This document shows positions 16,391 through 19,528 of a stretch of 19,528 bases of DNA, piece by piece. Every line of letters begins with the position of its first letter. The first letter of the stretch is position 1. The notes under the pieces were generated by a model. It searched no databases, had not been told where the DNA came from, and was given only the letters and a program-made list of their open reading frames with translations. Both the position numbers and the translations under genes were made by a program. The DNA is from Saprospiraceae bacterium (GTDB lineage Bacteria > Bacteroidota > Bacteroidia > Chitinophagales > Saprospiraceae), in the NCBI GenBank assembly GCA_020852155.1, contig JADZBJ010000334.1:1-19528 (forward strand), written 5' to 3'.

Positions 16391-16445
16391 TCGGGCATAG
16401 CCCTTTGGATAGTTTCGCACGAGGCGGAGCCTCGCGCGAGCGATG
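16391..16445 (+). repeat. Palindromic REP-like element, copy 2
   Basis: This second copy of the element at 15582-15636 has the same orientation and lies 809 nt away. The opening GGGC-ATA-GCCC hairpin is kept. The main stem is longer here: TCGCACGAGGC 16415-16425 and GCCTCGCGCGA 16429-16439 around a GGA loop, with one A-C mismatch that would be a G-U wobble in the minus-strand transcript. It lies 15 nt past the nSTAND1 stop codon, on the opposite reading direction, so it is not simply a plus-strand gene terminator. Confidence 0.85.
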
Positions 16446-16459
16446 TTTTTAGTTCAAGC

Positions 16460-18103
16460 CTATTGCTGGCACGACGGTTTTGCTTTCAATTTTTCCTTGA
16501 AATCCCTGATCTTGTTTTGCAGGTTGATGCTATCCGGGTAGCGCACCTGCATGGAGTCAATCAGTCGAACATCCTCGGCCCTGGGGCAGTTGGGCGTCTG
16601 GAGATTGGTGGCAATTGAGTATGCATTATTGTACGTTTCCCAAAACTCTGCAATCTCTTTGGCGGCCAATGCCTTCCGGGCGTTGTCGCGCTCTGAAATA
16701 GCGGCTTGCTCTGCTGTTTTAGCTTTTTCCAAAAGTATTAGCACATACAGCACCACCCCGATGACTACTGCCAGTACCAGCGCCATGAGGGTCACCAAAG
16801 CCAACAAACGGCGGCGACGACGCTGGGCCTCCACGCGTTCGGCTTCGGCCCGTTCTTTGGCCCTGCGTTCCCCTTTGGATTTGAGGATGGGCGCGATCAG
16901 GGTGTCATGGCTAACCTCGTAGTTGAAACCGCCCGTGGCAGTCGCTTCACGACGCAGCAAAAAGGCGCTTTCCAACTGATTAAGCAGTTGTTGGTCTATA
17001 CCGCGCTCGGACAGCAACACACCGGAATCTATACTCAGTCGGCGTGCTTCGCCGGTTTTTTCATCTTCAAAAAGCAGTTTTTCCTCAATGAGCAATTGCG
17101 CGGGTGTACGGTCTTCCTCAGATAATTTATCCAACAAACGCTGGTAATACCCTTCGAATACCTCTTCAATATGATCGGCGAAATGGACAGGTTCAATACG
17201 GTTGCCGGGGATTTCGCCTTTGATAACCTTGTCTTCCAGGTACTCGCACAGTATCTGCAACTGAAATGCCTCAATGCCACTCCGCTGCGATGCCTTGGTT
17301 TCTGCCAACTTTTGGGTCATTACCCGCAGGGCTTCTGCACTGTAGGTAAATGCCGGAGATGCAAAAACGGTCTCTGTGGCTGCTGCGGGTTTTTCTATCG
17401 CTTCTCGCGCCTGATCGGGCGTGAGTCCGCGCAATTCGTAACGCTTCTGAAGGATGGCCGGCAGTTTATCCTTCATCGAATCGAGCAAACTCATGCGATC
17501 GGAACGGATGGAAAACAGCACCTTGGCATCGAAAGGCGTAGCGATGAAGCGCTGTTGTTCAGGCGTCAGGCGGTCGTTGAGGTTTCGGACGGCCTGCGGC
17601 ACTTCGGTGTACAGGAGGTCGGCCAATTGCTCCTTGAAGGCCTGCTGTTCAGCCAGTGGATAGGTAAAAAACTCCTCGAATTGGTCAAAAATGAATACAA
17701 ACCGGCGTTTTTCACGGCTTTGTTTGCGTTTGAGTTGGTGCCACAGCGTTTTGGGCACATCGAGGGTTTTGATAAAGTCCGCTTCGGGGTTGTCTGAAAG
17801 GATTTCATCCATTTTCAAGGCCATCGCCTCGGAAGGGTTTGAAGCACCTCCAGCATTGGCACTGTAACTGCCCAAACGCACCACCACCGGCACGGCTTCG
17901 CGTTCAATTTCGGGTAGCATGCCCGCGTTGATGAGCGAACTTTTGCCATAGCCAGATTTACCGAACAGCACCACGAGTTTTTCCAGCCAGATCAGGTCGA
18001 GCAGGTCTTCGATGTCGCGGTCGCGGCCAAAGAACAGATCCCGTTCGGAGGTTTCAAACGGCTTTACCCCCGGATAGCGTTTTAGCAAAGCGTTCGTGTT
18101 CAT
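16460..18103 (-). CDS. nSTAND1-type P-loop NTPase with C-terminal membrane anchor
   Basis: This 547-residue STAND-class NTPase is the molecular switch type used in bacterial conflict and NLR-like systems. The start YPGVKPFETSERDLFFGRD (residues 10-28) is the hallmark entry to the nSTAND1 domain. Walker A GKSGYGKSS is at 48-56 and Walker B FVFIFDQFEEFF around Asp140-Glu144. A winged-helix-like region with SAFLLRREA follows near 380-400. A very basic stretch (about 418-432) precedes one transmembrane helix (about 433-458), then a roughly 85-residue charged, coiled-coil-like tail ending in Cys-Gln-Gln. The usual WD40 or TPR sensor repeats are missing. The ATG overlaps the stop codon of the upstream SIR2-like gene (ATGA), so the two are translationally coupled, and a strong terminator follows. 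A role in defence or programmed death is inference from family and context. Confidence 0.85.
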   Translation of the reverse strand: MNTNALLKRYPGVKPFETSERDLFFGRDRDIEDLLDLIWLEKLVVLFGKSGYGKSSLINAGMLPEIEREAVPVVVRLGSYSANAGGASNPSEAMALKMDEILSDNPEADFIKTLDVPKTLWHQLKRKQSREKRRFVFIFDQFEEFFTYPLAEQQAFKEQLADLLYTEVPQAVRNLNDRLTPEQQRFIATPFDAKVLFSIRSDRMSLLDSMKDKLPAILQKRYELRGLTPDQAREAIEKPAAATETVFASPAFTYSAEALRVMTQKLAETKASQRSGIEAFQLQILCEYLEDKVIKGEIPGNRIEPVHFADHIEEVFEGYYQRLLDKLSEEDRTPAQLLIEEKLLFEDEKTGEARRLSIDSGVLLSERGIDQQLLNQLESAFLLRREATATGGFNYEVSHDTLIAPILKSKGERRAKERAEAERVEAQRRRRRLLALVTLMALVLAVVIGVVLYVLILLEKAKTAEQAAISERDNARKALAAKEIAEFWETYNNAYSIATNLQTPNCPRAEDVRLIDSMQVRYPDSINLQNKIRDFKEKLKAKPSCQQ

Positions 18104-19170
18104 GGGCAGGCATTTTTAGACATTTCGAGGATAGCATCTATAATCTGCGCAAGGCCGGTGCGATAATCGCGGCTGTCGGTTTTATCCTTTTCGCGTTCGA
18201 GCAGGGCGTATCTGGCCTGTAGTTGTATCGCGTCATTTTCCCAGGGTTTGCCTGATGCGGCTTGTCGGAGCAGGTCGAGGGCATTGTCAATTTCGCCCAT
18301 CGCCACCCGCTTGAGTATGTCCACGGCCTCCGGGCAGGCTGCGCTGTTGGTAGTATTGCGAAGCATTTTCTCGTCGCTACAGCGCTGATAAAGTTCCGTA
18401 AAAAAGTCAAACTGATCGCCCATGAACCGGATGCGGAATTGCTGCATCACGAAATCGTTGGTTTGGATATCGTTGAGCGATTTGTCAATGGAGATCATTT
18501 TTTCGCTGCGACCGTTGTCGCTCAGGAATTTCAGCAGCAGTTGGGAGTACCATTTATCGAACTGAAAGCCCAAAAAGATATAAGTGCCGGCCTCGCGGAA
18601 ACTGCGCATCAGTTTGTTGGGCAGGCTGGACGTGCCCAGGGCGGATTGCAGCATTTTATACACGTCGTCGTAGTCAAGCACGAGCGAGTCGTCCTGGTCT
18701 TTAGAGCCGAATAGGTTATAAACCAAGGGCAGCGCTTTCGAGGGCTTTTCGATTTCCTCGTTTTCGTTGTCGCGGTGGCGGTGCTGAAAATAGTGAAAGC
18801 GGTGCTTTATGCCGTGACGATAGAATGCTTCCGTCACGAAGGTATCGGGGTTGAGCGACACCACTAAATGGAAGGGTATTTCGGTGATGCGCCGCAGGAT
18901 GGTTTCATCCGGTGTGATGTCGCGGTAGAGACGTTTGACCTGACGCGCCACCCGCACCTTGCTTTCTGGGGAATTGAACAGAAAAAACCCGTCGCGGTCG
19001 TAGTAAAATGCAATGTCGTCGGGGTTGCGGGCGTGCAGCTGCTCGCGGATATGCTGATTGAGCGGCTTGCCGTTGACTTGCATCATTTCCGGCCCGATCA
19101 GCAGCACGGCCTTTTGGTCGCGGATGTCGTCGAGTATGTCGAGCCAGTCGGTGGGCGTGAGGGTGGGCAT
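18100..19170 (-). CDS. SIR2-like protein with C-terminal EAD11-like adaptor segment
   Basis: This 356-residue soluble protein has a SIR2-like core at residues 10-260: AVLLIGPEMM (21-30) at the nucleotide-binding loop, LVVSLNPDTFVTEAF (102-116) matching the TxNYD strand, VYNLFGSKDQDDSLVLDYDDVY (150-171) matching the usual YKLHGS...Y segment, and IFLGFQFDKWYSQLLLKFL (198-216). Key residues differ: GAGxS reads GPEMM, and the catalytic His of the LHGS motif is Phe154. It may therefore bind a nucleotide without cleaving NAD. Residues about 283-354 (AVDILKRVAMGEIDNALDLL, then LQARYALLEREK) resemble effector-associated domain EAD11, a death-fold-like adaptor that couples effectors to STAND proteins. 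The gene starts 68 nt after the LRR gene and overlaps the nSTAND1 gene by 4 nt. The SIR2 fold is likely; the EAD call is moderately supported. Confidence 0.75.
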   Translation of the reverse strand: MPTLTPTDWLDILDDIRDQKAVLLIGPEMMQVNGKPLNQHIREQLHARNPDDIAFYYDRDGFFLFNSPESKVRVARQVKRLYRDITPDETILRRITEIPFHLVVSLNPDTFVTEAFYRHGIKHRFHYFQHRHRDNENEEIEKPSKALPLVYNLFGSKDQDDSLVLDYDDVYKMLQSALGTSSLPNKLMRSFREAGTYIFLGFQFDKWYSQLLLKFLSDNGRSEKMISIDKSLNDIQTNDFVMQQFRIRFMGDQFDFFTELYQRCSDEKMLRNTTNSAACPEAVDILKRVAMGEIDNALDLLRQAASGKPWENDAIQLQARYALLEREKDKTDSRDYRTGLAQIIDAILEMSKNACP

Positions 19171-19238
19171 GTGGGTAGTGGTGAGTGGTAAACTGTACGT
19201 GGTGATTGGGGTATCACTTTTATTGTTGTGAATGGCTT

Positions 19239-19528
19239 TTAGAATTGGATGTCGCAGTTGGGGAGGAGTTTTCGGATTTTTTCTTGCTCGGCGGGGGGGA
19301 TGGGGTTGTCGGATAAGTCTAAATTTGTCAAATTTATCAAGGCTCCGATTTGGGTAGGGAGGGCGGTTAATTGGTTGTCTGACAAATCCAACTCAGTCAA
19401 TTTTGTCAATTTCACGATTTCTGGCGGCAGGGCCGTCAATTGGTTGCCAGACAAACCCAAGATCGCCAGATTGGTCAATTGCCCGATTTCTGGCGGCAGG
19501 GCAGTCATTTGGATGTCAGACAAACCCA
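19239..19528 (-). CDS. Leucine-rich-repeat protein, C-terminal part (5' end outside window)
   Basis: The reading frame is open to the window edge, so only the last ~96 residues are present. They hold three 23-residue leucine-rich repeats of the LTALPPEIxxLxxLxxLDLSDNQ type and a capping tail ending in KIRKLLPNCDIQF. That ending is common in Bacteroidota and cyanobacterial LRR proteins. A TTG at 19523 is in frame but lies inside a repeat and is not the true start. The DNA of neighbouring repeats is nearly identical at a 69-nt period (compare 19416-19459 and 19485-19528), indicating recent repeat duplication. The N-terminal domains, which would tell whether this is a plain LRR sensor, a ROCO-type GTPase or an EAD-bearing partner, lie outside. 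It is 68 nt upstream of the SIR2-like gene on the same strand and probably in the same operon. Confidence 0.85.
   Translation of the reverse strand, partial: GLSDIQMTALPPEIGQLTNLAILGLSGNQLTALPPEIVKLTKLTELDLSDNQLTALPTQIGALINLTNLDLSDNPIPPAEQEKIRKLLPNCDIQF

Noticed and set aside
16316..16618. Open frame on the plus strand overlapping the terminator and the nSTAND1 3' end
   Set aside because: It runs through a terminator hairpin and the REP-like copy and is antisense to a well-supported gene.
19239..19523. Complete small LRR gene starting at 19523
   Set aside because: That codon is a TTG inside a leucine-rich repeat and the frame stays open to the window edge, so the gene is truncated by the window.

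Overview
The window looks like a chromosome segment from a member of the Bacteroidota, plausibly a Saprospirales-type genome. The phylum call rests on several things. The alpha-2-macroglobulin lipoprotein is very long, as is usual in this phylum. The dihydroorotase-like protein lacks metal ligands, as in other Bacteroidota. Start codons lack clear Shine-Dalgarno sequences. Bacteroidota-type -7 promoter elements (TAnnTTTG) lie upstream of dnaN, the alpha-2-macroglobulin gene and the DUF4240 gene. The order-level placement is only a guess from overall gene style.

Layout: positions 31-2275 carry an oligopeptide/dipeptide-type ABC permease and recF, both on the minus strand. Positions 2276-3751 are an accessory pocket: a tight two-gene unit on the plus strand (a DUF4240 protein and a small GIY-YIG-like protein), bracketed by copies of a degenerate intergenic repeat that includes an exact 49-nt direct repeat. 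At 3752-4867 is a secreted serine hydrolase of the beta-lactamase/penicillin-binding family, convergent with a minus-strand block of a catalytically degenerate dihydroorotase, a THUMP-domain RNA methyltransferase and a PPC/DUF296-domain lipoprotein (4872-7926). Positions 8109-14213 are one giant alpha-2-macroglobulin-like lipoprotein with an intact CxEQ thioester motif. It is divergent from dnaN (14460-15578). The region between them holds a perfect DnaA box and one promoter for each direction.

From 15579 onward the window becomes accessory again. A small A+T-rich gene that looks like a BECR-fold nuclease domain (15786-16250) is bracketed by two copies of a palindromic ~55-nt element. The copies differ by substitutions that largely keep the hairpin.

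The right end (16460-19528, minus strand) is the most interesting part. It is a probable operon encoding, in transcriptional order, a leucine-rich-repeat protein (5' end outside the window), a SIR2-like protein with a C-terminal segment resembling effector-associated domain EAD11, and a membrane-anchored nSTAND1 P-loop NTPase that overlaps the SIR2-like gene by 4 nt. Together these are the parts of an NLR-type immune receptor (sensor, effector/adaptor, NTPase switch) split over separate genes. The SIR2-like domain appears to have lost its catalytic histidine and its glycine motif, so it may be a ligand-binding or signalling version rather than an NADase.

No rRNA or tRNA gene, CRISPR array, transposase or integrase was recognised.
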